Below, in pieces: positions 1 to 6,485 of a stretch of DNA of 6,485 nucleotides. The notes under the pieces are model-generated. The model was not told the DNA's origin. It searched no databases and worked only from the letters and a program-made list of their open reading frames with translations. Made by a program: the position numbers and the translations under genes. The first letter of the stretch is position 1. Each line of letters starts with the position of its first letter. The DNA comes from Gammaproteobacteria bacterium (GTDB taxonomy: Bacteria > Pseudomonadota > Gammaproteobacteria > CAJXQU01), in assembly GCA_026984275.1 (NCBI GenBank), contig JALSSM010000455.1, forward strand, positions 1 through 6,485, given 5' to 3'.

Positions 1-735
1 TTGCCCTTGTCCATCATCATCCATAAAGTCCGTGAAGCAGTATTTTCCATCCGGTATGTCTTTCAAACGGCTTAATGCCAATTTTTCAGCATAATGATTA
101 AGCTCAATGAGTCCATTATTCCATTGCCGAATTCCTGATTTGTTCATCAGATCGCCAAGGCGACTTAATCCGCACAAATTTGCACTTATCTGTGCAGTGA
201 AATCTCCACGTCCGGTATTATAATCTCTGGATTCACCCAATAGAGATCCCATAGTTTGTTCATTAAGCACATCCTGTTGCATTATTTTTGTAGGAGGGCT
301 GACCACTCCCTCTTCATTCAGTGAAGTTGATAAGGGCATAGAGCCTGGTGTCTCACAACCAATATCAGCATGATGGGCACGATTGGTGACAAATCCACAA
401 AGTTGTTTCTCATGAAACAAGGGAGCGATCATCGTGATATCCGGTAAATGAGTACCCCCGGAAAAAGGATCATTCAGGACAATCATATCTCCTTCCGACC
501 ATTCGACAGAACCAACTATTTCCTGCATGGCAAAGGCCATACTCCCCAGGTGAACCGGAATATGGGCCGCTTGTGCACATAATTGACCTCTGGAATCAAA
601 AATGGCACATGAATAATCCAGGCGATCCTTTATATTCGGTGAAAAGGAAGTTCGTCTTAGTACAGCACCCATTTCTTCACAAATAGAATTGATGCGGGAA
701 GAAAACAGACTGAGTTCGACAGGGTTCATCGTCAT
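1..735 (-). CDS. Hydantoinase B / 5-oxoprolinase family protein, N-terminal part (3' end outside window)
   Basis: The frame is open from ATG at 735 down to base 1 (245 codons, no stop), so the gene is cut by the window edge; family members usually exceed 500 residues. The protein matches the HyuB family, which with HyuA performs ATP-dependent opening of cyclic amides such as N-methylhydantoin or 5-oxoproline, or carboxylates ketones in related enzymes. Visible family blocks are an N-terminal helix with EMGAVLRRTSFSPNIKDRLD (about 21-40), AQAAHIPVHLGSM (54-66), NDPFSGGTHLPD (88-99) and NRAHHADIGCETPGSMP (118-134); the conserved His and Asp residues in the last two are probable metal or active-site ligands. 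ATG 735 is the first possible start after an in-frame stop at 757-759. ATG 729 is an alternative, giving MNPVEL, which fits typical family N-termini. Neither has a clear Shine-Dalgarno. No hyuA lies upstream; any partner would be downstream, outside the window. The family call is firm; the exact substrate cannot be told. Confidence 0.9.
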   Translation of the reverse strand, partial: MTMNPVELSLFSSRINSICEEMGAVLRRTSFSPNIKDRLDYSCAIFDSRGQLCAQAAHIPVHLGSMAFAMQEIVGSVEWSEGDMIVLNDPFSGGTHLPDITMIAPLFHEKQLCGFVTNRAHHADIGCETPGSMPLSTSLNEEGVVSPPTKIMQQDVLNEQTMGSLLGESRDYNTGRGDFTAQISANLCGLSRLGDLMNKSGIRQWNNGLIELNHYAEKLALSRLKDIPDGKYCFTDFMDDDGQGQ

Positions 736-743
736 ATTATAAT
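716..743 (+). promoter_or_regulatory. Predicted sigma-70 promoter for the SelW-family gene
   Basis: A -35-like TCGACA (716-721, 5 of 6 consensus bases) is followed by a 16-base spacer and a perfect -10 TATAAT (738-743). Transcription would begin near 750, leaving a leader of roughly 24 bases before ATG 774. The -35 box lies inside the first codons of the divergent hydantoinase gene. The call is based on sequence match alone. Confidence 0.55.
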
Positions 744-760
744 CATGATCAAATCTTTAT

Positions 761-764
761 GGAG
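761..764 (+). promoter_or_regulatory. Shine-Dalgarno site deciding the SelW-family start
   Basis: GGAG sits 9 bases before ATG 774. An in-frame ATG at 759 overlaps this site and has no Shine-Dalgarno of its own, so ATG 774 is preferred. The shorter protein then begins MAKARVEIEYC, with the CxxC close to the N-terminus as is usual in the family. Confidence 0.65.
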
Positions 765-773
765 AAAAAACTA

Positions 774-1049
774 ATGGCAAAAGCAAGGGTGGAAATAGAG
801 TATTGTCAGCAATGCCGTTTTATTCTGAGGGCCACATGGATGGCGCAGGAAATCCTTATGACGCTTGGTGAAGATATTGGTGAGCTGGCACTGATCCCTG
901 GGAAGGGAGGCGTTTTTGTGATAAAGCTCAATGGTGAAACTCTGTTTTCGAGAGAGGAGGAAGGGCGTTTCCCCGAGTCGAAAGAACTTAAGCAATTGAT
1001 CAGGGATAAGGTTGCACCAGAAAAATCGCTTGGCCATAGCGATGATTGA
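774..1049 (+). CDS. SelT/SelW/SelH (Rdx) family thiol-redox protein, cysteine form
   Basis: This is a 91-residue protein (96 if ATG 759 is used) of the selenoprotein W-like Rdx family, small thioredoxin-fold proteins thought to act in thiol redox reactions. Visible features are a first beta strand ARVEIEY leading into C11-Q-Q-C14 (the CxxC redox motif), then a helix with the pattern of a SelW fold, and the family signature GGVFVIKLNGETLFSR (45-60) with GRFPESKELKQLIRD (64-78). The motif uses TGT and TGC codons, so this is the Cys/Cys form and no selenocysteine is needed. Length is normal for bacterial members. It has its own predicted promoter, is divergent from the hydantoinase gene and converges on the phosphatase gene with 16 bases between stops. 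The family assignment is strong; the cellular partner of bacterial members is not established and nothing here identifies it. Confidence 0.88.
   Translation: MAKARVEIEYCQQCRFILRATWMAQEILMTLGEDIGELALIPGKGGVFVIKLNGETLFSREEEGRFPESKELKQLIRDKVAPEKSLGHSDD
1021..1043 (-). terminator. Possible intrinsic terminator of the PP2C-SUMF1 gene
   Basis: On the minus strand ATCGCT, a 7-base loop ATGGCCA and AGCGAT form a perfect 6-bp stem followed directly by a T run (TTTT after the stem). It begins 22 bases past the stop codon of the minus-strand phosphatase gene, where a terminator would be expected, but lies within the last codons of the convergent SelW gene. The stem is short and only half G/C, so strength is uncertain. 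Confidence 0.4.
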
Positions 1050-1065
1050 AACGATCGGCTTACGC

Positions 1066-2895
1066 TTATTTTTCCCTGACGACTCTAAAGCCGATATGGT
1101 TTTCAGACTTATTGGCGGCAAGCTTATCCCGGCGTGAAACATATAATGATTTAGCTGCATTCAGGTAGGAGCCTCCCCGTAAGACACGTTCTTTACAACT
1201 GGGCTCATTCCAGGCACTGCCATCATCAGGTGCACCTTCATAATTACCGTGATAACAATCTTCGACCCATTCAGCGACATTTCCAGCCGTGTCATACAAG
1301 CCGAATGCATTGGCTTTAAAAGAGCCTGTATCATTAGGTCTTGTAGGCTCAAGGGGGGTCGTACAACCAAAGCACAGTGCATTATCAGTTCCTATCTTAT
1401 AACCCCACCAATAAGGAGAGGATGTTCCTGCTCTGGCTGCATATTCCCATTCTGCTTCAGTAGGGAGTCGATAAGTTGCACCGGTTTGTTTTGATAACCA
1501 GTGGGTATATTTTTTTGCAGCTTTCCAGGATACGTTTCTGACGGGTTGATTTTTGTTGGTATTAGAAACAGCGATGCCGCTATATTGTGCAAATTCTCCT
1601 CGAGTCACTTCTTTGCGACTGATCGCAAATTCAGGCAATGTCACTTTATGTCGTGGCCGTTCATTGACTGGTGGTGTGCTACCCGTTCCCCCCATTTGGA
1701 AACTTCCAGATGGGATCCAGACCATTTCGGGTGCATAGCCTCCTTTGGCAAGTTTATCTCTAAAGGATGTAATCTTTTCTGGTATTGCTTTTTCGACTGG
1801 TTCAGTGACAAGGTTGGGATCAGATGGAATTGATTTTTGATCCGGATCAGGTTGAATTTCTACAATGTCATCTTCAGAACTGTTGACAGGCTTCTGATTC
1901 AAATACCACCAGCCACCAGCTGTTACAGCCGCAATCAGGAAGGTTGGAAGAAGCCATGAAAATGAGGATGCTTTTTTTCTAGAACCACGATATTTCGTTT
2001 CAATGGCATGTGAAGCAGGCCGAGGCTGTTGTTTATAGGATTGTTTTATCGAAGGTATTTCTACCCCTGGTGTCGTGATTGGAGGCAGTTCGGTTTTAGG
2101 AGCTTTATTTTCTGACGAGGTGTTTTTTTTGTCAGATGACATAATGCGCACCGCAACGACGGTCGTATTATCCTGTCTTGGCTGTTGTTCGTTCTCAACC
2201 TTTGTCAGAAGATCTTCCGTAAGCTGCTTAGCCTTATTCTCTTTATTTGTATGGATCTGGATACTTTCATGATCCAGTGTATCAATACCATCCGAGCAAA
2301 GTAAAAGCTGATCACCGCTTTTAAGTGTGACAGGTTGTTCTGGACAATCTATGGCCGGGATGGGTTCTCCCGTTAATGCACTGAGTAACATGTGTCGGGA
2401 ATAACCATTTTCCTCGTTGACCTCATTGCCCTCAGCTGCCATGCGATCCAGATAACCACCATAACTGTGATCAGCATTCCTTTTCGTCAGAACCTTATCC
2501 TGGATATGAAATAAATGACTATCTCCAACACTGATCCAATAGAGTTTGTCGTTGATACAGAGTGCCGCTACCAGAGTGCAACCCATACCTTTGAGGGCCG
2601 ATGTTTCTTTGATGGTTTTCGCAATCGCATTATTTGCCGCATCGACAGCACCCTTTAACAGTGTCGGAATTGAGTCATGCGGATAATGTGTTGATACATA
2701 CTTGTTGAATGATTGAACAGCCATATTACTGGCAACATTTCCGGCCGCATGACCGCCCATACCGTCAGCCACAATCACCAGTGAGATCTGACCATTTTCA
2801 TTACCCGCCTGTAAATGCGAGATCAGAAAGGAATCTTCCTGGTAGTCACGCGCACCATCAATCTGTGCGCCGGAAATTTCAAACTTCAGACTCAT
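1066..2895 (-). CDS. PP2C-type Ser/Thr phosphatase – transmembrane – SUMF1/FGE-like domain fusion
   Basis: This 609-residue protein has three parts. Residues 1-252 form a complete PP2C (PPM) metal-dependent Ser/Thr phosphatase: GARDYQED (14-21), ADGMGGH (43-49), GCT (105-107), GDS (124-126), SDG (201-203) and DNTT (242-245), so all metal-binding acidic positions appear intact. A polar linker (253-310) ends in basic KYRGSRKK, followed by one hydrophobic helix (about 312-332). After a Pro/Asp/Glu-rich linker, residues 390-609 form a SUMF1/FGE-sulfatase (C-type-lectin-like) fold with MVWIPSGSFQMGG (391-403), YRLPTEAEWEYAARAG (475-490), FGLYDTAGNVAEWVED (531-546), RVLRGGSY (570-577) and GFRVVRE (602-608). 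The positive-inside rule places the phosphatase in the cytoplasm and the SUMF1 fold outside. The two FGE catalytic cysteines are absent, so a binding or structural role is likelier than formylglycine formation. The target is probably phosphoproteins made by a Hanks-type kinase, none of which is in the window. ATG 2895 starts the PP2C fold correctly but has only a poor Shine-Dalgarno. Confidence 0.92.
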   Translation of the reverse strand: MSLKFEISGAQIDGARDYQEDSFLISHLQAGNENGQISLVIVADGMGGHAAGNVASNMAVQSFNKYVSTHYPHDSIPTLLKGAVDAANNAIAKTIKETSALKGMGCTLVAALCINDKLYWISVGDSHLFHIQDKVLTKRNADHSYGGYLDRMAAEGNEVNEENGYSRHMLLSALTGEPIPAIDCPEQPVTLKSGDQLLLCSDGIDTLDHESIQIHTNKENKAKQLTEDLLTKVENEQQPRQDNTTVVAVRIMSSDKKNTSSENKAPKTELPPITTPGVEIPSIKQSYKQQPRPASHAIETKYRGSRKKASSFSWLLPTFLIAAVTAGGWWYLNQKPVNSSEDDIVEIQPDPDQKSIPSDPNLVTEPVEKAIPEKITSFRDKLAKGGYAPEMVWIPSGSFQMGGTGSTPPVNERPRHKVTLPEFAISRKEVTRGEFAQYSGIAVSNTNKNQPVRNVSWKAAKKYTHWLSKQTGATYRLPTEAEWEYAARAGTSSPYWWGYKIGTDNALCFGCTTPLEPTRPNDTGSFKANAFGLYDTAGNVAEWVEDCYHGNYEGAPDDGSAWNEPSCKERVLRGGSYLNAAKSLYVSRRDKLAANKSENHIGFRVVREK

Positions 2896-3023
2896 ATGTT
2901 TTATTCTGTCAGGGAAATCATATTGTAAGAATACTATGCAATATGTTTACCGATTTTGATAACGGGATGTGATTATTCATCAAGTTAATAGTTTATTATA
3001 GCGATATGTATGGAGTAACGTCA
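2896..3023. promoter_or_regulatory. Divergent intergenic region between phosphatase and transporter genes
   Basis: These 128 bases must hold the promoters of both divergent genes. On the minus strand TACAAT (2927-2922) is a reasonable -10, 27 bases before the phosphatase start, with only a weak -35 (GTAAAC, 2950-2945) at 17-base spacing. On the plus strand TATTAT (2994-2999) could be a -10 for the transporter, without a convincing -35. TTGAT (2956-2960) and ATCAA (2979-2983) are inverted half-sites 18 bases apart, possibly an operator but within what chance allows. Confidence 0.3.
3012..3015 (+). promoter_or_regulatory. Shine-Dalgarno site deciding the SLC13 transporter start
   Basis: GGAG lies 8 bases before GTG 3024, an ideal distance, and 14 bases before ATG 3030. 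The upstream in-frame ATG 3006 has no Shine-Dalgarno and overlaps the region of this one. GTG 3024 is therefore the best start, with ATG 3030 next. Confidence 0.6.
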
Positions 3024-4529
3024 GTGAGAATGTTAAAAAATGTTATCCCATGGGCAGGGTTAATACTTGGCCCAATGTTTGGGCTGCTTGTTTACTTATC
3101 ATTACCAGAAGCATATCAGAATACAGAAGGAGCCAACATTCCTTTTTCCCACGCTGGACGGGCAACGGCAGCTGTGGCCGTCTGGATGGCAATTTGGTGG
3201 TTGTCAGAAGCCATTCCAATCTATATTACGGCCTTATTACCAGTCATCCTGTTTCCTCTTTTTAATGCTGTACCCATCAAACAGGCGGCTGCACCTTATG
3301 CTCACTATCTTATATTTTTATTCCTGGGTGGCTTCATGATCTCATTATCAATGCAGCGTTGGGGGCTACACAAGCGCATCGCATTACGGACATTGAGGCT
3401 GGTAGGGACCCATCCAACGCACATCGTTGGTGGTTTTATGATCGCAACAGCGGGTCTGAGCATGTGGGTTTCGAATACAGCAACGACAATCATGATGACC
3501 CCCATAGCCCTGAGTTTACTGGGATTGATCGTCAAAGATGACGATTATAATGAAAATCGGATTGCCAGAAACTTTGCACTTTGTCTTCTATTGGGAATAG
3601 CCTATAGTGCATCGATTGGTGGAATTGGAACCCTGATCGGCACTCCACCTAACTTATTATTGGCATCCTATATTAAAGAAACCTTCGATCAGGAGATCAG
3701 TTTTGTCCGCTGGCTAGGGGTGGGGTTGCCGGTTGTGATCATTTTCTTACCGCTGGCTTGGTGGCTATTAACACGCTGGATCTACCCTTTCGGAGGACTC
3801 AGGATCGATGGAGCAGGGGATCTGGCTGATAAAGAATACAAAAAACTGGGAGAGATGAACAAGGGAGAAAAATTAACACTGATCGTCTTTCTGTCGGCAG
3901 TCGTTTCCTGGATCTTACGGCCTCTGATCCAGAAAATCTCTATGGGTGATCTACAACCCTTTGCTGGCCTGACTGATTCAGGTGTTGCTATGCTCGCTGC
4001 CCTGGCCTTATTTATACTCCCTGTGGATATTAAAAACCGGCGATTTGTTATGGACTGGGAAAGTTGCCGGGATCTTCCCTGGGGGATCCTGTTGTTATTT
4101 GGTGGTGGCCTCAGCCTGGCATCTGCGATCGATCACAATGGGGTCGGTGAATTTATCGGCTATCAGGTGGCAGATTTCAAGGGCGTGTCAGTTTTCATGA
4201 TGATCTTTGCGGTTTGTACGCTGATTATTTTCATGACTGAAATGACCAGCAATATTGCCACAACAGCGACGATGGTACCTATTCTGGCAGCCATAGGCCC
4301 CATGCTGGGGATTCATGCCTATGCTTTGATCGTAACAGCAGCGGTTGCTGCAAGTTGTGCCTTCATGATGCCGGTCGCAACAGCACCGAATGCCATTGTT
4401 TTTTCCTCTGGAAGGATCAGCATTCCCCAGATGTGTAAGGCAGGTTTGGCTTTGAATATTCTGGGAATTCTTATTATTACCCTGTTGATGTATTTCGTTG
4501 CTTTGCCATTACTGGGAGTGACATATTAA
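3024..4529 (+). CDS. SLC13/DASS family sodium-coupled anion (probably dicarboxylate) symporter
   Basis: This 501-residue inner-membrane protein (from GTG 3024; 507 from ATG 3006) is hydrophobic throughout, with roughly a dozen membrane segments. It belongs to the divalent anion:Na+ symporter family, which imports succinate, malate, citrate or sulfate with sodium. The two inverted repeats each carry the hairpin tip motif: WVSNTATT (about 148-155) and TSNIATT (408-414), whose Ser-Asn-Thr residues bind substrate and sodium in characterised members. ASIGGIGTLIGTPPNLLL (196-213) matches the loop after the first motif, and SCAFMMPVATAPNAIV (444-459) fits the family signature near the C-terminus. 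The second motif is SNI rather than SNT. The N-terminus (MLKNVIPWAGLILGPMFGLLVY) is a first membrane helix. It is divergent from the phosphatase gene; hrpA follows after 48 bases with no terminator visible, so read-through is possible. The family is certain; the substrate is inferred. Confidence 0.93.
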   Translation: MRMLKNVIPWAGLILGPMFGLLVYLSLPEAYQNTEGANIPFSHAGRATAAVAVWMAIWWLSEAIPIYITALLPVILFPLFNAVPIKQAAAPYAHYLIFLFLGGFMISLSMQRWGLHKRIALRTLRLVGTHPTHIVGGFMIATAGLSMWVSNTATTIMMTPIALSLLGLIVKDDDYNENRIARNFALCLLLGIAYSASIGGIGTLIGTPPNLLLASYIKETFDQEISFVRWLGVGLPVVIIFLPLAWWLLTRWIYPFGGLRIDGAGDLADKEYKKLGEMNKGEKLTLIVFLSAVVSWILRPLIQKISMGDLQPFAGLTDSGVAMLAALALFILPVDIKNRRFVMDWESCRDLPWGILLLFGGGLSLASAIDHNGVGEFIGYQVADFKGVSVFMMIFAVCTLIIFMTEMTSNIATTATMVPILAAIGPMLGIHAYALIVTAAVAASCAFMMPVATAPNAIVFSSGRISIPQMCKAGLALNILGILIITLLMYFVALPLLGVTY

Positions 4530-4577
4530 ATTAATTCAATGGATCTGAATAAACTTTATTGCAGGGTGGATTTTTGT

Positions 4578-6485
4578 ATGCAACTGGATCGTCATCGATT
4601 CCAGCAGAAATTACAACACCTGATAAAACAGAGGAACAAAGAAGGTATTGCCAAAGACTTGCGGGAGCTTGAAAAGGCCATTATGGCTTCTAAAGAAAAA
4701 GCAGAAATTCGGCAGTCCATTCTACCAAAACCTGAATTCCCGGAAGCATTACCGATCAGCAGTAAGCGTCACGAGATCAAGAATGCGATTGCTGAAAATC
4801 AGGTGGTGATCCTTTGTGGTGAAACCGGATCAGGAAAATCCACGCAATTACCCAAGATCTGTCTTGATATGGGGCGTGGTGTGACGGGAATGATCGGTCA
4901 TACACAACCACGCCGAATAGCCGCTCGAACGGTTGCAGCACGGGTGGCTGAAGAGCTGAACAGTCAGCCGGGTCAGCATGTGGGTTACAAGATCCGGTTT
5001 AAGGATCATGTGGGGCCACAAACCTATATCAAATTGATGACGGACGGGATTTTGCTGGCTGAAACGCAGGGTGATCGATTCCTGAATGCCTATGACACAC
5101 TCATCATCGACGAAGCCCATGAGCGCAGTCTGAATATTGACTTTCTGTTGGGTTATCTGAAACTCTTACTCCCAAAACGTCCTGATTTGAAAGTCATTAT
5201 TACCTCAGCGACGATTGATCCTGAACGATTCGCAAAGCATTTTAACGATGCACCCATTATTGAGGTTTCCGGTCGAACCTATCCTGTCGAGGTTCGTTAT
5301 CGTCCCCTGATAGAACCGGGAAACGAAGAGCTTGAGAAAGATCTTCAACAAGGGATTATCGATGCTGTGGATGAACTTTCAAGAATTGATCAGGGTGATA
5401 TTCTGATCTTTCTTTCCGGTGAAAGGGATATTCGTGAAACCACAGAATCTCTGCGCAAACATCAGTTGAAAAATACGGAAGTGATCCCTTTGTACGCAAA
5501 ACAGGGGACAGCAGAACAAAACAAAATATTTCAGCCTCATAAGAAGCGACATATTATTCTGGCGACGAATGTGGCTGAAACATCGCTAACCGTTCCGGGT
5601 ATACGCTATGTCATCGATCCCGGTTTTGCCCGGATCAGTCGTTACAGTCCTCGTAACAAGGTACAACGGCTCCCGATTGAAAGTATCTCTCAGGCTTCAG
5701 CGAATCAGCGAAAAGGACGCTGTGGTCGTGTTAGCGAAGGGATTTGTGTACGTCTCTATTCTGAAGATGATTTTAATACCAGACCCTTATTTACAGAGCC
5801 AGAGATCAGGCGTACCAGTCTGGCTTCAGTCATTCTGCAACTGGCTTCCTTACGGTTTGGAAACATTGAAGAATTTCCCTTTGTTGAACCTCCCGATGGC
5901 CGTTATATCAATGATGGCTATAAGTTACTGGAAGAACTGGGTGCAGTTGATCGTTTCAGAACGCTGACGTCTGTTGGCCGGAAACTCGCAAAACTCCCAG
6001 TAGATCCCCGCATCGGTCGCATGATCCTGGCTGCACACGATCAGAATTGTATGACTGAAATCTTGATCATTGCCAGCGCTCTCAGTGTGCAGGATGTGCG
6101 CGATAAACCGATGGATAAATTGCAACAGGCCGAAGAAGCCCATGCCAGATTCTCACATGAGGATTCAGATTTTATCTGGTATCTGAATCTGTGGGATTTC
6201 TACCATGAACAAATGCATCATTTATCTCAAAACAAGATGCGCAAACTTTGTCGAACAAATTTTCTGAATTTCATGCGCATGCGGGAATGGATGGATATTC
6301 ATGGACAATTAAAGGGGCTTGCGGCTGATCTCGGGTTTATTATCAATCGCGAGCCTGCCAGTTATGGTGCTGTGCACCGCGCATTGCTCAGTGGTCTGCT
6401 TGGTAATATTGGTTTCCTTTCTGATCGAAACGAGTACACCGGAGCCAGAGGGATTAAATTTTTTATTTTCCCCGGATCAGGTCAG
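4578..6485 (+). CDS. hrpA: ATP-dependent RNA helicase HrpA, N-terminal half (3' end outside window)
   Basis: The frame stays open to the right edge (636 codons); E. coli HrpA is about 1300 residues, so roughly half is present. HrpA is a DEAH-box 3'-5' RNA helicase linked to mRNA processing and, in E. coli, to rescue of stalled ribosomes. Motifs in order: a charged N-terminal helical region (1-60); Walker A GETGSGKS (81-88); TQPRR (motif Ia); DEAH (178-181); SAT (210-212); ATNVAETSLTVPG with VIDPG (motif V region); QRKGRCGR (377-384, motif VI). The HA2/ratchet region starts near LLEELGAV (450-457), and the window ends near FFIFPGSG, where the next fold begins. Long blocks such as HERSLNIDFLLGYLK match E. 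coli HrpA as I recall it. ATG 4578 has a moderate Shine-Dalgarno (AGGGTGG, 4563-4569); an in-frame ATG at 4539 has none and would add 13 unlike residues. No frameshift or missing motif is seen. Confidence 0.96.
   Translation, partial: MQLDRHRFQQKLQHLIKQRNKEGIAKDLRELEKAIMASKEKAEIRQSILPKPEFPEALPISSKRHEIKNAIAENQVVILCGETGSGKSTQLPKICLDMGRGVTGMIGHTQPRRIAARTVAARVAEELNSQPGQHVGYKIRFKDHVGPQTYIKLMTDGILLAETQGDRFLNAYDTLIIDEAHERSLNIDFLLGYLKLLLPKRPDLKVIITSATIDPERFAKHFNDAPIIEVSGRTYPVEVRYRPLIEPGNEELEKDLQQGIIDAVDELSRIDQGDILIFLSGERDIRETTESLRKHQLKNTEVIPLYAKQGTAEQNKIFQPHKKRHIILATNVAETSLTVPGIRYVIDPGFARISRYSPRNKVQRLPIESISQASANQRKGRCGRVSEGICVRLYSEDDFNTRPLFTEPEIRRTSLASVILQLASLRFGNIEEFPFVEPPDGRYINDGYKLLEELGAVDRFRTLTSVGRKLAKLPVDPRIGRMILAAHDQNCMTEILIIASALSVQDVRDKPMDKLQQAEEAHARFSHEDSDFIWYLNLWDFYHEQMHHLSQNKMRKLCRTNFLNFMRMREWMDIHGQLKGLAADLGFIINREPASYGAVHRALLSGLLGNIGFLSDRNEYTGARGIKFFIFPGSGQ

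Noticed and set aside
771..1160. 129-codon open frame on the minus strand across the SelW gene and the phosphatase 3' end
   Set aside because: It overlaps two clearly recognised genes, shows no known family features and looks like a shadow of the plus-strand gene.
1066..1770. SUMF1/C-type-lectin-like domain as a target protein of a diversity-generating retroelement
   Set aside because: There is no reverse transcriptase, no template repeat and no run of AAC-rich variable codons in the window; the C-terminus looks like a normal, non-variable member.
1501..1833. 110-codon plus-strand open frame antisense to the SUMF1 domain
   Set aside because: It is rich in Trp, Phe and Cys from antisense reading, has no recognisable motif and lies wholly inside a well-supported gene.
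1838..1849. Perfect 12-base palindrome TGATCCGGATCA
   Set aside because: It lies in the low-complexity Asp/Pro linker of the phosphatase fusion (QPDPDQ region); coding repetition explains it and no regulatory role is suggested by the position.
2956..2983. TTGAT...ATCAA inverted half-sites resembling an FNR box
   Set aside because: The FNR consensus has 4 bases between half-sites; here there are 18, and 5-base arms are expected by chance.
4539..4577. Upstream in-frame ATG as the hrpA start
   Set aside because: It has no Shine-Dalgarno, and the extra residues (MDLNKLYCRVDFC) do not resemble HrpA N-termini; ATG 4578 has a plausible ribosome site.
5608..5967. 119-codon plus-strand open frame inside hrpA
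   Set aside because: It is an alternative frame of hrpA, where the real frame carries helicase motif VI and neighbouring conserved blocks.
1..6485. A new multi-gene defence or mobile system
   Set aside because: All five genes fall in known families, there are no integrases, transposases, toxin-antitoxin pairs, repeats or att-like sequences, and base composition looks even across the window. HrpA is the housekeeping type, not a defence-island helicase.

Overview
The window looks like ordinary chromosome of a gammaproteobacterium. The basis is a DEAH helicase that reads almost motif for motif like enterobacterial HrpA, together with moderately AT-leaning base composition and conventional Shine-Dalgarno sites. 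Species cannot be named from this sequence. Coding density is high: no gene-free stretch reaches 300 bases, and there are no tRNA, rRNA, CRISPR, insertion-sequence or phage signatures.

Layout, left to right: (1) 735-1, minus strand, the first 245 codons of a hydantoinase B / 5-oxoprolinase-type gene running off the left edge. (2) 774-1049, plus strand, a small SelW/Rdx-family protein with a CxxC redox motif, divergent from the hydantoinase gene. Its best promoter lies inside the start of hyuB. (3) 2895-1066, minus strand, a 609-residue protein joining a complete PP2C-type Ser/Thr phosphatase domain, one membrane helix and a C-terminal SUMF1/FGE-like domain. It converges on the SelW gene with a 16-base gap, and a small terminator-like hairpin lies inside the SelW 3' end. 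(4) 3024-4529, plus strand, a SLC13/DASS-family sodium-coupled anion (probably dicarboxylate) transporter, divergent from the phosphatase gene across about 128 bases. (5) 4578-6485, plus strand, the N-terminal half of hrpA, 48 bases after the transporter and cut by the right edge.

The genes do not form one obvious pathway. HyuB and the SLC13 transporter could both belong to uptake and use of organic acids or amides. SelW/Rdx suggests thiol redox chemistry, and HrpA is an RNA helicase. The most unusual item is the phosphatase-membrane-SUMF1 fusion: by the positive-inside rule its phosphatase would be cytoplasmic and its SUMF1 fold extracytoplasmic, and by eye that fold lacks the two catalytic cysteines of true FGE. 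That architecture suggests a receptor-like protein phosphatase. I see no clear evidence of a new multi-gene system.
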